Source of the DNA: Metabacillus malikii | GTDB taxonomy: Bacteria; Bacillota; Bacilli; Bacillales; Bacillaceae | Length of the DNA stretch: 64,000 nt | NCBI RefSeq assembly: GCF_030813355.1 | Contig: NZ_JAUSUD010000011.1 | Coordinates: 1 to 64,000 of the forward strand | Direction: 5' to 3' | Shown here: piece after piece, positions 44,198 through 54,334 of the stretch | How positions within the stretch are numbered: the first letter of the stretch is position 1 | Layout: the number at the start of each line of letters is the position of its first letter | Program-made: the position numbers and the translations under genes | Notes under the pieces: generated by a model | Told to the model about the DNA's origin: nothing | The model's input: only the letters and a program-made list of their open reading frames with translations | Databases searched by the model: none

Positions 44198-46391
44198 CAT
44201 TTTTGTCAGATTTATCATTATCAGTACTTTGTTCTTTCTGGTTAGTATCACTCTTCAAGGTAACTTGTAATACATCACCTTTTTTTACAGTACTCCCCTT
44301 TTTAATCCCTTGCTTTACTACATATCCCGAACCTTCAGTTTGTATTGTTATTTCTAATAGATTTCCTAACTTCATTAAATCTCGTTTTGACCAACCGGAG
44401 AGGTCAGGCATTAAAGCTTCTTCAGTTGTTTTTAATAATACCTTCTCATTTAAAATCATTTCTGTACTAGCTTTAGGATAGTGAGCAATAATTTGTTTTC
44501 CTGTACCGATAATAATTGGTTCAAGACTTAGTTCTTCAAGTTGCTTCACAGCTTCCTCAGTGGTCAATCCAGCCAACGAAGGTAGGTTCATTTCTGAAGT
44601 CTCCACTTGTTTGCTTATACCACCTTCATTCGTTGGAGCAATTTGCATATATTTCAGGCTATTTTCCATAACTGTATTGAAAATCATAGAAACTGGAGTG
44701 CTACCTGCCTCTCCTTTTAACTTCGGTTGTTGGACAGCTACGTACACAATTAACTCTGGATTCTCGGTAGGAGCCATTCCTAAGAACGAAAAAATATGGT
44801 TATCATTTCCGGATAGGTATCCACTAGATGTAGAGATTTGTGCTGTACCGGTTTTTCCGGCAATGTTGTACCCTTCAATCCTAAATGGCTTCCCTGTCCC
44901 TTTTTCAGAGCTTACAACTGAATCCAATATCGATAAAACGCTATTTGCAGTTGCTTCAGTAATAGGCTCGGATACAATTGTTGGTTCTGTTTCTTTAACG
45001 ACCTTATTTGTGTCTGCATTCGTGATTTTTTCAATAACATATGGTTTCATCATTTTTCCACCATTTGCAATTGCAGTAGCCGCTTGAATTTGTTGAATTG
45101 GAGTAACAGCTGAAGCTTGACCAAATGCTGTTGAGACTTTATCCCGATGAATATCAAAGTTAATCTTACTAGATGCTTCATCAGGCAAATCAATTCCTGT
45201 TTTAGCGACAAATCCAAATTTATTAAGATATTGATATAACCTATCTGTTCCTAATAACTGGTCTGCAATAATTGAAAATCCTACATTAGACGACCGTTGG
45301 ACTCCTTCATTATATGTTATAGGCCCCCAACCGTTACCATGGTTATGGTCCTTAATATCTGGTCCATCAACAGCATATGTTCCAGATTGAAAAATTGCCT
45401 CACCATTGTATACACCTTCATTAATGGCCGCGGCCAATGTAAAGATTTTCATCGTAGAACCAGGTTCGAAAGGATACGAAACAACATCATTGTAGTAAGA
45501 AGTAATATCACGTTTATTAGGGTCAAAACTTGGCCGTTGTCCCATTGCTAATATTTTGCCTGTCTTTGGATCTGCAACAACTGCAATAATTTTTTCGGGA
45601 GAGTACTTTGTAACGACTTGATTCATCGAATCTTCTAAAAACGTCTGAATCTTTTGATCGATCGTTAAGTGGACGTTGTTACCATTTTTCGGAGCGATGA
45701 TCTCATCCTTACTATTCGGCAATCTCCAACTATATCCATCCTGTTGATATTTAACATAACCATCTTCTTCATGAAGGTACTTATCTAATGTTTTCTCAAG
45801 CCCCATCATCCCTTTTGTTTCATTTGTTTCCTCGTCTTTTTGGGCATAACCGATTAGATGAGAAGCAAATAGACCGTTAGGATAGAAGCGTTGTGTATCA
45901 CGTATGAACGTAACACCAGGCAATTGTAAATCTTCAATTTTTTCCTTCAATGAGTGTGTTATATTTCTCCCAGCAGAGCCGAATTCTACTTGATACACAT
46001 TTTTCTTTGACAAAATTTTAACAACATCACTTATTTCCAAATTAAGTAATGGCGCAAGTTGTTGAGCCGTTTTTTGTATGTCGACTACATGTTGCGGAGT
46101 ATCAGGATTTGTCGTTAGTTGGTCGTCTAATATCGCAATTAATTTATAAGTTGCTTTATCCTCCGCGATGACTTTACCATTTGTATCGAGAATAGACCCA
46201 CGTGTTGCTTCAATCGGGCGTTTGCTTTCATACAGCACCTCTGCACGTGCAGCCAGTACTTCACCGTGAACAGTTCCTGTTGCTTGTATATATAAGAAAC
46301 GTATAAATACTAGTAAAAAGAGGAAAACAAATAATAAGGCTAAAATGGCTGCTCCTCTATTCATATTAAGATTTTTATTTGTCGCCTTCAT
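44190..46391 (-). CDS. pbpB: Penicillin-binding protein 2B (division transpeptidase)
   Basis: PBP2B is the class B transpeptidase of the divisome. The 733-residue protein has a membrane anchor (about 15-35), a dimerisation domain, the transpeptidase domain with active Ser in STMK (residue 312), SSN and KTGT, then two PASTA domains and a polar tail. AAAGGAG lies upstream of the ATG. It is paralogous to the adjacent spoVD. The gap from ftsL is 324 bases, longer than usual. Confidence 0.96.
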   Translation of the reverse strand: MKATNKNLNMNRGAAILALLFVFLFLLVFIRFLYIQATGTVHGEVLAARAEVLYESKRPIEATRGSILDTNGKVIAEDKATYKLIAILDDQLTTNPDTPQHVVDIQKTAQQLAPLLNLEISDVVKILSKKNVYQVEFGSAGRNITHSLKEKIEDLQLPGVTFIRDTQRFYPNGLFASHLIGYAQKDEETNETKGMMGLEKTLDKYLHEEDGYVKYQQDGYSWRLPNSKDEIIAPKNGNNVHLTIDQKIQTFLEDSMNQVVTKYSPEKIIAVVADPKTGKILAMGQRPSFDPNKRDITSYYNDVVSYPFEPGSTMKIFTLAAAINEGVYNGEAIFQSGTYAVDGPDIKDHNHGNGWGPITYNEGVQRSSNVGFSIIADQLLGTDRLYQYLNKFGFVAKTGIDLPDEASSKINFDIHRDKVSTAFGQASAVTPIQQIQAATAIANGGKMMKPYVIEKITNADTNKVVKETEPTIVSEPITEATANSVLSILDSVVSSEKGTGKPFRIEGYNIAGKTGTAQISTSSGYLSGNDNHIFSFLGMAPTENPELIVYVAVQQPKLKGEAGSTPVSMIFNTVMENSLKYMQIAPTNEGGISKQVETSEMNLPSLAGLTTEEAVKQLEELSLEPIIIGTGKQIIAHYPKASTEMILNEKVLLKTTEEALMPDLSGWSKRDLMKLGNLLEITIQTEGSGYVVKQGIKKGSTVKKGDVLQVTLKSDTNQKEQSTDNDKSDKNEG

Positions 46392-46715
46392 ACGCGTCTC
46401 CTTTAAATAGAAAGTTGTTTAAGAGCTAAAGTATCTAGGTTGTTAACTATCATTCTGTAATTTTTTTATTATATCATGAAAATTTATTTTCAATAGATTT
46501 TCATGTTAAAAATTCATTCGTGATACATGCTGCTATTTGCACTTAACAATATTCACGTATCTGACTGGAATCTTACCTAAAAACGACTAATCTAAATGAA
46601 CAAGAAAATTATGGTACCGACCCATAACTGAGTACAACTAAAAAGCCCGTACTTAACCTATGAAAAAGAGCCGGCTCTTGGAAAATCATCAAGAAGCACA
46701 GCCCTATATAATCTA
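46392..46715. other. Gap between ftsL and pbpB
   Basis: The stretch holds a small perfect palindrome AAGAGCCGGCTCTT near 46667-46680, followed on the minus strand by TTT, which could be a weak terminator or attenuator. TGAAAAT/ATTTTCA stems lie near 46478-46504. No gene is seen. Confidence 0.45.
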
Positions 46716-47090
46716 TTATTCTTGTACACTTTTTACATTATTCTGGTTTAAAGTCAATCCAAATTCTTTTGCTTTATTCCATATACGATCATATGTACTT
46801 AACTCTTCCACTTGTACCTGAAGGTCACTAATAAGTTTTGTTTTCTCCTCAATTTTCGCTTCAGTTCGCTGAATTTCCATATTAGTTTGATAGACAGTAT
46901 AACTCTTTGCAAGTATATTCACTGCACCGACAACAAACAAGACAATAAACAGGATGATTAGCATTTTTTCACCAATTGTAATCGTTGCTCTTCTTCTTAC
47001 AAGTATAGGCTCTGGTACCGGTATTTGTTGTTGCTGTTGTTGGTGTTGCTGTAGTCGTTGTTGTTCTAATTTCGTAGCTAAATTACTCAT
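46716..47090 (-). CDS. ftsL: Cell division protein FtsL
   Basis: FtsL is a short bitopic divisome protein. The 124-residue protein has a Gln-rich cytoplasmic tail (about 10-24), one transmembrane helix (about 43-62) and an external leucine-zipper coiled coil (about 66-105) that pairs with DivIC. GGAGG lies upstream of the ATG. The glutamine run is unusually long but such tails vary. Confidence 0.95.
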   Translation of the reverse strand: MSNLATKLEQQRLQQHQQQQQQIPVPEPILVRRRATITIGEKMLIILFIVLFVVGAVNILAKSYTVYQTNMEIQRTEAKIEEKTKLISDLQVQVEELSTYDRIWNKAKEFGLTLNQNNVKSVQE

Positions 47091-47203
47091 TAATGATACC
47101 TCCTTTTTCTAAGACGATAATTTCTGAGCCCGCAACACATTGATGTTAGTCTAGCGGGCGTATGGTCAATTATTAAATGATAGATAAACTAATATCGACT
47201 AGC

Positions 47204-48142
47204 TTATTCATGGATTTTTTCAGCTATTCTTAATTTCGCTGACCTTGCCCGGTTATTTTCCTCTAATTCGATTTCAGAAGGAACAATAGGCTTTCTAGTA
47301 ATGATTTTTATTTTTGGAATATACTCATCTGGCAAGAACGGCATATTCCGTGGAATTTCAGGTGGTGTTGCTGCTTCTTTAAATGCAGATTTACATATTC
47401 TATCCTCTAAAGAATGAAATGTAATGACACTAACGCGACCTTCTACATTCAACAACTCCATTGACTGCCTAATTGCTTCTTCAAAAACTTTTAATTCATC
47501 ATTTACTGCAATCCGAATAGCTTGAAACACTCGTTTCGCAGGATGACCACCTTTTCTGCGTGCTGGTGCAGGAATAGCCTCCTTTATAAGTTCAACAAGC
47601 TGTCCAGTCGTTTCAATTGGTCCTTTTTCACGAGATGCTTCAATTTTTCTAGCGATTTGCTTTGAAAACTTTTCTTCACCATATTTAAAAAAGATTTTCA
47701 CTAACTGTTCGTAACTCCATTGATTCACAACATCAAATGCCGAAACTTCTGATTGCTGATCCATTCTCATATCTAGAGGGGCATCATGATGATAACTAAA
47801 TCCTCGTTCAGGAGTATCTAGTTGTGGAGATGAAACACCTAAGTCGAAAATAATTCCATCAACCTTACTTACACCGTACTCAGCAAGTTTATCCTTTAAA
47901 AATCGAAAGTTACTTTTTATGAAGGTTACTTTCCCTTCATGTTCTGCTAATTTATTTTTGGCATTTAAAAGAGCAATGTCATCTTGGTCAAAAGCATATA
48001 AATGTCCATTGTTAGATAGCTTTGATAATAAATATTGACTATGACCAGCTCCACCTAACGTACAATCAACATAAATGCCCTCTGGCTTTACATTTAACCC
48101 TTCGACTGTTTCTTTTAACAATACAGTTGTATGTTCAAACAT
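47204..48142 (-). CDS. rsmH: 16S rRNA m4C1402 methyltransferase RsmH (MraW)
   Basis: RsmH methylates N4 of C1402 in 16S rRNA with SAM. The 312-residue protein has the SAM motif [16 protein letters not shown] near residues 23-38, [11 protein letters not shown] near 104 and the C-terminal [10 protein letters not shown]. The start at 48142 has AAGGTGG eight bases upstream and gives the family N-terminus [16 protein letters not shown]; 17 more codons in frame are not used. Confidence 0.97.
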   Translation of the reverse strand: MFEHTTVLLKETVEGLNVKPEGIYVDCTLGGAGHSQYLLSKLSNNGHLYAFDQDDIALLNAKNKLAEHEGKVTFIKSNFRFLKDKLAEYGVSKVDGIIFDLGVSSPQLDTPERGFSYHHDAPLDMRMDQQSEVSAFDVVNQWSYEQLVKIFFKYGEEKFSKQIARKIEASREKGPIETTGQLVELIKEAIPAPARRKGGHPAKRVFQAIRIAVNDELKVFEEAIRQSMELLNVEGRVSVITFHSLEDRICKSAFKEAATPPEIPRNMPFLPDEYIPKIKIITRKPIVPSEIELEENNRARSAKLRIAEKIHE

Positions 48143-48221
48143 GTTGTGTACCACCTTTTCAAATTTCAAATCCTCGTCTTCTAGCTTGTCCACTTTGTTA
48201 CATATTTAGCTTAAGGGAATA

Positions 48222-48653
48222 TTAGATATCGAAATCAATCATGTTCTCAGCAATTTCTTCAAAAGAATCCTCTTGTTCAGAAACATAACTCTCCCAAGTG
48301 GACTTGCTCCATAATTCAATACGATTTGAAACTCCGATAACAACGCATTCTTTTTCTATTTTTGCATATTGTAAGAGCGGTGTAGCAATATTAATACGGC
48401 CTTGCTTATCTAATTCGCATTCAATTGCACCAGAAAAGAAAAATCGTGTAAATGCACGTGCATCTTTTTTTGTTAATGGGAGTGCTTTTAGCTTTTCCTC
48501 TATTATTCTCCATTCACTCATTGGATAACCAAACAGACATTGGTCAAGTCCTCTTGTTAAAACGAATGAGTCTCCAAGGCCTTCCCTAAATTTAGATGGG
48601 ACAATCATTCTGCCTTTAATATCAATGGTGTGATGGTATTCTCCCATAAACAT
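48222..48653 (-). CDS. mraZ: Transcriptional regulator MraZ
   Basis: MraZ is the AbrB-like regulator at the head of the division cluster. The 143-residue protein has two swapped-hairpin repeats ([16 protein letters not shown] near 8-23; [16 protein letters not shown] near 78-93). The start at 48653 gives MFMGEYHHT. The start region carries GTGGGGG, which is both the binding site for ribosomes and part of a GTGG array upstream that MraZ itself probably binds. Confidence 0.96.
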   Translation of the reverse strand: MFMGEYHHTIDIKGRMIVPSKFREGLGDSFVLTRGLDQCLFGYPMSEWRIIEEKLKALPLTKKDARAFTRFFFSGAIECELDKQGRINIATPLLQYAKIEKECVVIGVSNRIELWSKSTWESYVSEQEDSFEEIAENMIDFDI

Positions 48654-48662
48654 GCACGTTGC

Positions 48663-48711
48663 CCCCACTTTCTCTCCTCAGCTCACCACTTCCCTCCACT
48701 TATCTCCACTT
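48663..48711 (-). promoter_or_regulatory. Candidate MraZ operator array
   Basis: On the minus strand GTGG occurs at 48709, 48699, 48689 and 48668, with GAGG at 48679 filling the gap, so the motif recurs every 10-11 bases. MraZ in other bacteria binds tandem GTGG/TGGG-type repeats with about 10-base spacing. The innermost repeat merges with the mraZ ribosome binding site. A TAGAAT -10-like box lies just upstream (48714-48719), with no good -35. Confidence 0.65.
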
Positions 48712-48730
48712 CTATTCTACATTTCTTTTC

Positions 48731-48764
48731 ATAAAAAAAAAACCCTGTATTAACAGGATTTTTC
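48731..48764 (-). terminator. Terminator after bshC
   Basis: A CCTGT/ACAGG stem extended by AA/TT pairs is followed by ten or more T on the minus strand. Confidence 0.85.
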
Positions 48765-48776
48765 AAAAAGTTTTAT

Positions 48777-50405
48777 TTAAATTTTGACAATTTTATGTTT
48801 TCCATTAAATGAATATGACAAGTTCAGCAACTCTTCAACAAAATTCGGTCCAAATTTGTTTAGATAGTAAAAAACATTCCACATTCTTTCTTGTGGTACT
48901 AAGTTAGGCAATAAAGATAATTCAATTTCTTTAAACTTTGTTAATTGAATTTCGTGTATTTGTTTAACACGCTTTTCCACATTACGATTAAAGAAGTCTA
49001 ATTGCTGAAGAATAAACATACCATTCTTTTCTAACATTGGTTGCATACTTTTATCAATTTTTATAGCCTCTTCTAAAAGTTCCTTGTGAATCTTTGCAAT
49101 TTCTTGTTTTGCGTTAGATATTAACGGATCAATATTTACTGGTGTAGCCGCAGCCAAATAGTCAGTGACAGCTTGATTAATACCGTTCTTGAGTACAGTT
49201 TCGAGCGATAATTGTGCTTCATTAAGATTCCTTTCAATTGACCTTTCCAAAAACGTTATCATCAAACGAGGGAGTACTGGTGGCATTTTAATTTCCATGA
49301 TTGAAAAAGCTTGTTTTAATTCTGCCCAATACGTTACCTCGCCTGGACCTGCAAAAAAAGCAAGTGTCGGAAATAAATATTCCTGCATGAGTGGTCTTGT
49401 CACTACATTATTGCTTAATTTTTCTGGATAAGATTCGATTAAATGATGTAACTCTTCTTTCGTTAAAGTTAATCCAATCTCAGGTACTAAAAATTCATTT
49501 TCGCCTTTCCTTTCCATAAGGAACCTTTCACCGTCATGATGATAAAATAGGTTTGCACTATTTTTGCCCATCTCAATAATAGGTCGGTATTGTTTATCCC
49601 TCATCATTTCTTGTTGTGCAGTAACCGCTTCATATATTCTTTCATTTTGATTAATAATGGCATGGAAACATTGCTTTTCTAGTTCACGTAATTTTGGATC
49701 TCCAGAATTTATTAACACTAACCCCTCATGTTTAAATAAATCCATGATGATATATTCGAAAAATTCAACATATGTAGTAGATTTTTTTACATAGTTCTTT
49801 AAATTATCAATAAGGGAATTTGTATGATCGGTTTCACCAAACTGGACAAATACATCATCAAGCCATTCTAGCACTTTTCTTTGATTCAATAACATGTCAG
49901 AAACTGATTGTTTTTTTAACGGAGAATCCTTGATCGCAATTTTTTTTGGTATTTTATTCTTTGATGCAAAAATATGATTAATTTCCGCAAAGTCATGATC
50001 TTCACCAGCAATCCAAAAGACCGGAATAACTGGTATCCCTAGTTCTTCCTCTTGTTCTTTTGCGAAAACGACAATTGATAATATTTTATGGATTGTGTAT
50101 AAAGGACCTGTTAATAAACCAGCTTGTTGACCGCCAATTACGACTACACTATTCGGGTCTTTTAATTTTTCGATATTAGCTATTGTTTTTTTGTTTTGAT
50201 TAGAAAATCTCGTTGCATACTGCATAAGATATGCAGATAGCTCTTCACGTTGAAATGAACGATTTTTTAAATCTGTTGCCCTTTCTTTAAATGACTGTTT
50301 ATTACAAATATCATAGTCAAAAAAAGCTGGGATATGTAATTGATTATTCATCAAATCGTTAACAAGTTGGTTTGAAGAGTGCAGGGAGAGTTCAAGAATC
50401 TCCAT
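48777..50405 (-). CDS. bshC: Bacillithiol synthase BshC
   Basis: BshC adds cysteine to GlcN-malate, the last step in making bacillithiol. The 542-residue protein has a nucleotidyltransferase-like core (SVVVIGGQQAGLLTGPLYTIHK near 86-107, PVFWIAGEDHDFAEINH near 128-144) and a long C-terminal coiled coil (about 400-490). AAAGGAAG lies upstream of the ATG. It sits before mraZ, as in B. subtilis yllA. Confidence 0.96.
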   Translation of the reverse strand: MEILELSLHSSNQLVNDLMNNQLHIPAFFDYDICNKQSFKERATDLKNRSFQREELSAYLMQYATRFSNQNKKTIANIEKLKDPNSVVVIGGQQAGLLTGPLYTIHKILSIVVFAKEQEEELGIPVIPVFWIAGEDHDFAEINHIFASKNKIPKKIAIKDSPLKKQSVSDMLLNQRKVLEWLDDVFVQFGETDHTNSLIDNLKNYVKKSTTYVEFFEYIIMDLFKHEGLVLINSGDPKLRELEKQCFHAIINQNERIYEAVTAQQEMMRDKQYRPIIEMGKNSANLFYHHDGERFLMERKGENEFLVPEIGLTLTKEELHHLIESYPEKLSNNVVTRPLMQEYLFPTLAFFAGPGEVTYWAELKQAFSIMEIKMPPVLPRLMITFLERSIERNLNEAQLSLETVLKNGINQAVTDYLAAATPVNIDPLISNAKQEIAKIHKELLEEAIKIDKSMQPMLEKNGMFILQQLDFFNRNVEKRVKQIHEIQLTKFKEIELSLLPNLVPQERMWNVFYYLNKFGPNFVEELLNLSYSFNGKHKIVKI

Positions 50406-51027
50406 TCTGTAACTTCCTTTCTAGATATATGTCATTAAGTAGCCTTTTTACTTATCATACAATGTGTACATGCATAATCATTGAGCGTTAAAGCTGCTTT
50501 TGGTAAACATTTTTGCTTTTTTACTGAGTTGTCGATATAGGGTATTCCTACGCTATAGCCAGCGTTCATTACGTCTCCTACTTACAAACTACCTGAGTAT
50601 TATCTATAAACATTCATACGTAAACTGGGATAAATTCATCATAATGCTTAATATTATCTAGATAATCAATTAACTTATTATTTCAGTTTTTGTTAAGTAC
50701 AAATTGATAAGGTTGATTTGAGATTCCAAGACCCTTGCATATGTTACACGACAAGGACCTCTCGTGTAGAGTCACAGAGACCATTCTTAATCACCTATCT
50801 ATTTGTAAAAAGTAACTTACTTACAGAAATATCCTGTTTACAAATTAGTTTATATTTCATACACATATGAAAGTGGTACCAAAAATGAGTATAGCATTTT
50901 AGAAACTGAAACGAAAAAACTTTGCTTAGTTTTTTCAACAATTTTTAATATTCATTATATTTCAATTCTACTCAATATATATATACATATTTTGTCATGA
51001 TTGTTTTAGTAATTTCCTCTCAATAAG
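50406..51027. other. Gap between panE and bshC with a degenerate family A repeat
   Basis: A family A copy starts near 50490 (AGCTGCTTTTGGTAAACATT, then CTGAGTTGTCG) and decays after about 100 bases. The remaining sequence is very AT-rich, and no gene or clear terminator is seen. Confidence 0.55.
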
Positions 51028-51933
51028 TTAAGTATGTAAACTGATGCTATCTCCATTCTCCATCCCTTTAATCGCCTGAAACAAAAACATAATGGTAGGT
51101 ATATCCAATTGCCGTTTATTCGCACAATCAATAATATAACCTAAAATTGCATCTATTTCAGTTTTTTTACCTCTTTGAATATCTTTATACATTGATGATT
51201 CGTTTTTTGCTGTTAGTTTACAAACTTTTATTATATGTTCCCAATACGACTTTTGCTCTTTTAAATCCAAAGCACTATGGACTTCTTTATACACGGTTTG
51301 CAATATCTTATAAAAATACTGATTTTCTAGCAATTGTCCATTGTTTATACGTAATACTGTTGTTATTGGATTTATAGTCGCATTAATGGCTAACTTTCTA
51401 ATCAACATTTCTTTATAATCCGACTCGTTTATAATTTGAAAATTTGGTATATTTCGGCTTAATAATGATTCATGTTGACTTTGTTTTAAAACTCGATAGT
51501 TAGCAATTTTGGTCACCCCTATTCCACTATGTCTTACAACATCATCTCGTTCTCTCATTGCACCATGTTCTGACACACCTAACAATATTTGATGTGTGTT
51601 TAAATCTTCAATCAATGATAAATGTGACATACCATTTTGTAAAAATAATATTGTTCTTGGAGAAAGTTCCTTAAGCGATGCAATTATTTCATTTAACTGG
51701 TATTGCTTTAGTGTAATAATTAACAACTTTTCCTTATATTTTCTTGAAGCCGTTGCTGCCACCGCATTTGTTGTATATGATTCATCATTTCTTAGTAGAG
51801 TTAGTCCACTTTGTCGAATTGCTTGTGCTTGTGCTTCTCGATTTGTATAAAGCGTTACATTATGTTCTTTTGCTAAATAATAACTATATAGGAGTCCAAT
51901 TGCCCCTCCGCCAATAATTCCTATTTCCACCAT
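51028..51933 (-). CDS. panE: 2-Dehydropantoate 2-reductase PanE
   Basis: PanE reduces ketopantoate to pantoate with NADPH on the way to coenzyme A. The roughly 301-residue protein has an N-terminal Rossmann motif (IGIIGGGAIGLLYSYYLA), the FLQNGMSHL segment and the catalytic Lys in RKLAINATINPITTVL near residue 180. The start could be ATG at 51933 or the next codon GTG, which has GAGGTG at better spacing. Identity could also be a PanE-like paralogue (B. subtilis ylbQ is in this place). Confidence 0.88.
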   Translation of the reverse strand: MVEIGIIGGGAIGLLYSYYLAKEHNVTLYTNREAQAQAIRQSGLTLLRNDESYTTNAVAATASRKYKEKLLIITLKQYQLNEIIASLKELSPRTILFLQNGMSHLSLIEDLNTHQILLGVSEHGAMRERDDVVRHSGIGVTKIANYRVLKQSQHESLLSRNIPNFQIINESDYKEMLIRKLAINATINPITTVLRINNGQLLENQYFYKILQTVYKEVHSALDLKEQKSYWEHIIKVCKLTAKNESSMYKDIQRGKKTEIDAILGYIIDCANKRQLDIPTIMFLFQAIKGMENGDSISLHT

Positions 51934-52606
51934 TACACCTCTTTTATAAACATTTGCACTTGAAACCATCATGGCTTTTTCAATGTCTTAATACAATCAC
52001 CAATCGCTGACCAGACTCATTCTGGTATTAACTTCAAGCAGTTCAAAACATGGAGGCAACATGCCTAAGGTTACAAACTGAATGGGCTTTAATTATCCAT
52101 GATGAACACGTTTCCGAATTAACTACCACATAGTGAATGATGTGAAGTGCATTTATAGTATAATCCTCACTAAAACAACCGCTTTCGACAAATTCCCGTA
52201 GTATAACTTTCCAAAGCGACAACTATGTAAGCATTAATATTCCTAAACAGCCATTATATTTTGAGCGATCATCTATCGTTCATCAAATTGTAAGCGCTAA
52301 TACTTCTTTAAGTTATTTTTATATATAAGCATGATATAATCATTTTAGTCATATTTCTTTTCAAATCAAGATAATCTTAATTAACCGTGTTTATTATGTC
52401 TTTTAATAGTTAAGCTTAGATTCACCGCCAACTAGTTTAGTTGTAGCATTTCAAAGATAGATTTTTTTAAATTATATCACTGGTTTGTTTTGTGTGATTT
52501 TATAATTTCTATCTCTGCCGAAGATTGAAGAATTTAAAGTTAAAGATTTTCATATCTCAAAGTAATCACCATCAATAACTTTTATAAGAATGAGGGGGAT
52601 AAAAAC
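51934..52606. other. Divergent gap between panE and ylbP
   Basis: A reversed family A head is seen at about 52197-52256 (GGCTGTTTAGGAATATTAAT on the minus strand, then CATAGTTGTCGCTTTGG). No gene is visible. The promoters of both divergent genes must lie here, but none is clear to me. Confidence 0.5.
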
Positions 52607-53071
52607 ATGGTAAGAGTAGAGAGATTATTAGTCAATTATAAAACTTTAGAGGAATTTAAAAAATTTAAAGAATATGGACTCCAAGAACTTTCTATGTTAG
52701 AAGATCTACAATCAAATATAATTGAAAATGATAGTGAATCACCATTTTACGGGATATACTTCGGGGATAAATTAGTAGCAAGAATGAGTTTATACCGTGT
52801 TGATAAAAAGTTTGATTACTATTTTAGCCCTAAACAAGATTTTTTAGAGTTATGGAAACTAGAAGTATTACCAAATTATCAACAAAAAGGCTTCGGTAGA
52901 GAACTTGTTAACTTCGCGAAGTCTTTTCAACTCCCAATCAAAACGAATCCAAGAATCAATTCTAAAGATTTTTGGTTAAAAATGGGATTTACCCAAGTGA
53001 AATATGATATGGATAGAGATAAAGGAGAAAATCCTTTAGTTTGGTATCCTAAAGGTGTTAGCGAACAATAA
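52607..53071 (+). CDS. ylbP: YlbP, GNAT-family N-acetyltransferase
   Basis: The 154-residue protein has the GNAT fold with the acetyl-CoA loop LEVLPNYQQKGFGRELVNFA near residues 84-103. Sequence and place (between gerR and panE) match B. subtilis YlbP; the substrate is unknown. AGGGGG precedes the ATG. It is transcribed against its neighbours. Confidence 0.92.
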   Translation: MVRVERLLVNYKTLEEFKKFKEYGLQELSMLEDLQSNIIENDSESPFYGIYFGDKLVARMSLYRVDKKFDYYFSPKQDFLELWKLEVLPNYQQKGFGRELVNFAKSFQLPIKTNPRINSKDFWLKMGFTQVKYDMDRDKGENPLVWYPKGVSEQ

Positions 53072-53092
53072 CAAAATGATTTATAAATGTCA

Positions 53093-53165
53093 GGACCCGC
53101 TACCAAACACAGCTATATATAATGTCGCTTGTCTGACTAATCTATATAGTGTGTTTGATGGGTCC
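53093..53165. repeat. 73-base imperfect palindrome after ylbP
   Basis: GGACCC, CCAAACAC and CTATATA on the left are matched in reverse by TATATAG, GTGTTTG and GGGTCC on the right. There is no T-run, so it is not a typical terminator. It has the shape of a small non-coding inverted-repeat element. Confidence 0.65.
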
Positions 53166-53326
53166 GATGCTATTGTTTTAGTCATCCTTAAATACTTTTA
53201 TTTAGTTTATTCTGTTAAACATTCTAAGTCGGAATATCTTTAGCTTTTCACGTATCTTATACAACTTACGAATAATTTATTTATTATATCAATTGTGTTA
53301 AGTATTGTTTAGAACATTAAATATAA

Positions 53327-53944
53327 TTATTTCTCAACTCTTTCAAGGTTACCATTTTTATCCATTTGGAATTTTACTTTACGATTCCGTTCATCTTCCT
53401 GTAATATAACCATCTTTCTTGCTCTATCCATTATTTCAATTAAGGCATGATAATCCTCTTCCATAATTTCTAAATTTTTCATTAAAGAGTTTTTTTCTTG
53501 CTCAAGTACTTTTACTTTTGTTTCCAGATCAACAATGATTTGTTTTAAGCGTTTATTTTCTGCTTCTACTTCCTTAAGAGATGGGGCATCTTCATATTGT
53601 TGTAAAAACGTTATTAATTCCTTTATTGTATTTTTTGAACTTGCACTAGGGGTAGTGTCATCAATAGCCTCCATTAACACTTTCTTTGGCTCACTAACTT
53701 CTTCCTGTACTGCTTTTCTCAATTCTTTTCGTTGTTTTTTTGCGAGTTCTATCCCTGTTTTATATTGTTTGCGAACATGGGAATTCCAACGAAAACCACA
53801 TGCTGCGGCTGTTCTCGATAATTTCCTCCCAACCTCTTCAAAAGCTGCTAATTGGGTTTCACCTTCACGGATATGCCTTAAGACAATTTCAGCCAATAAT
53901 AAATCTTCATCCTGTGTCCATGCATCTTGACGAGTAGTAGTCAT
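53327..53944 (-). CDS. gerR: RsfA-family sporulation regulator (GerR/YlbO)
   Basis: The 205-residue protein has an N-terminal Myb/SANT-like DNA-binding domain (AWTQDEDLLLAEIVLRHIRE...CGFRWNSHVRKQY, about 8-60) and a C-terminal coiled coil (about 115-170). The family controls subsets of SigE- or SigF-dependent sporulation genes; the place next to rpmF matches B. subtilis ylbO/gerR. GGAGG lies upstream of the ATG. CATATGTATA near 53975 could be a SigE-type -10, but this is weak. Confidence 0.9.
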   Translation of the reverse strand: MTTTRQDAWTQDEDLLLAEIVLRHIREGETQLAAFEEVGRKLSRTAAACGFRWNSHVRKQYKTGIELAKKQRKELRKAVQEEVSEPKKVLMEAIDDTTPSASSKNTIKELITFLQQYEDAPSLKEVEAENKRLKQIIVDLETKVKVLEQEKNSLMKNLEIMEEDYHALIEIMDRARKMVILQEDERNRKVKFQMDKNGNLERVEK

Positions 53945-54281
53945 CCAAAATCCCTCCAGTAGTCACTTTTTTTCTATACATATGCAACTACTAGAAAAGA
54001 TAGACTAACATAATAATCTATTACTCGTAAAACAAATGTGATTTATTTTGGATAAACTATTATTACCTTTTAAATAATCTGGAATGACCCACGAATTTTA
54101 CTATGACGACAGCTTAGCTGGTTGCAAAAGCTCGCTTTACCATATCTTTTTGAGGGGTACTAAGATCGTTCAAATCAAAAGCACAAAAAAATAGTAAGTT
54201 AACACTTTTCTTTAGTATCCAAAAACACATATCAACTATATATTCCATCCTATTCCATCCGTTAGCAGCATAAAAAATGAC
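53945..54281. other. Gap upstream of gerR
   Basis: A 60-codon frame on the minus strand (54114-54296) begins at a TTG inside the rpmF terminator and has no binding site, so I do not call it. Nothing else is evident besides the expected gerR promoter. Confidence 0.45.
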
Positions 54282-54320
54282 AAAAAAAAAGAGCAAGGAT
54301 ATTAAAATCCCCGCTCTTTT
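54282..54320 (-). terminator. Terminator after rpmF
   Basis: GAGCAAGGATAT pairs imperfectly with ATCCCCGCTC around a short A/T loop, and nine T follow on the minus strand. Confidence 0.85.
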
Positions 54321-54334
54321 TCTTAAATCCTTAA

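Noticed and set aside
54114-54296. 60-codon minus-strand frame upstream of gerR
   Set aside because: It begins at a TTG within the rpmF terminator T-run, has no binding site and no recognisable motif.
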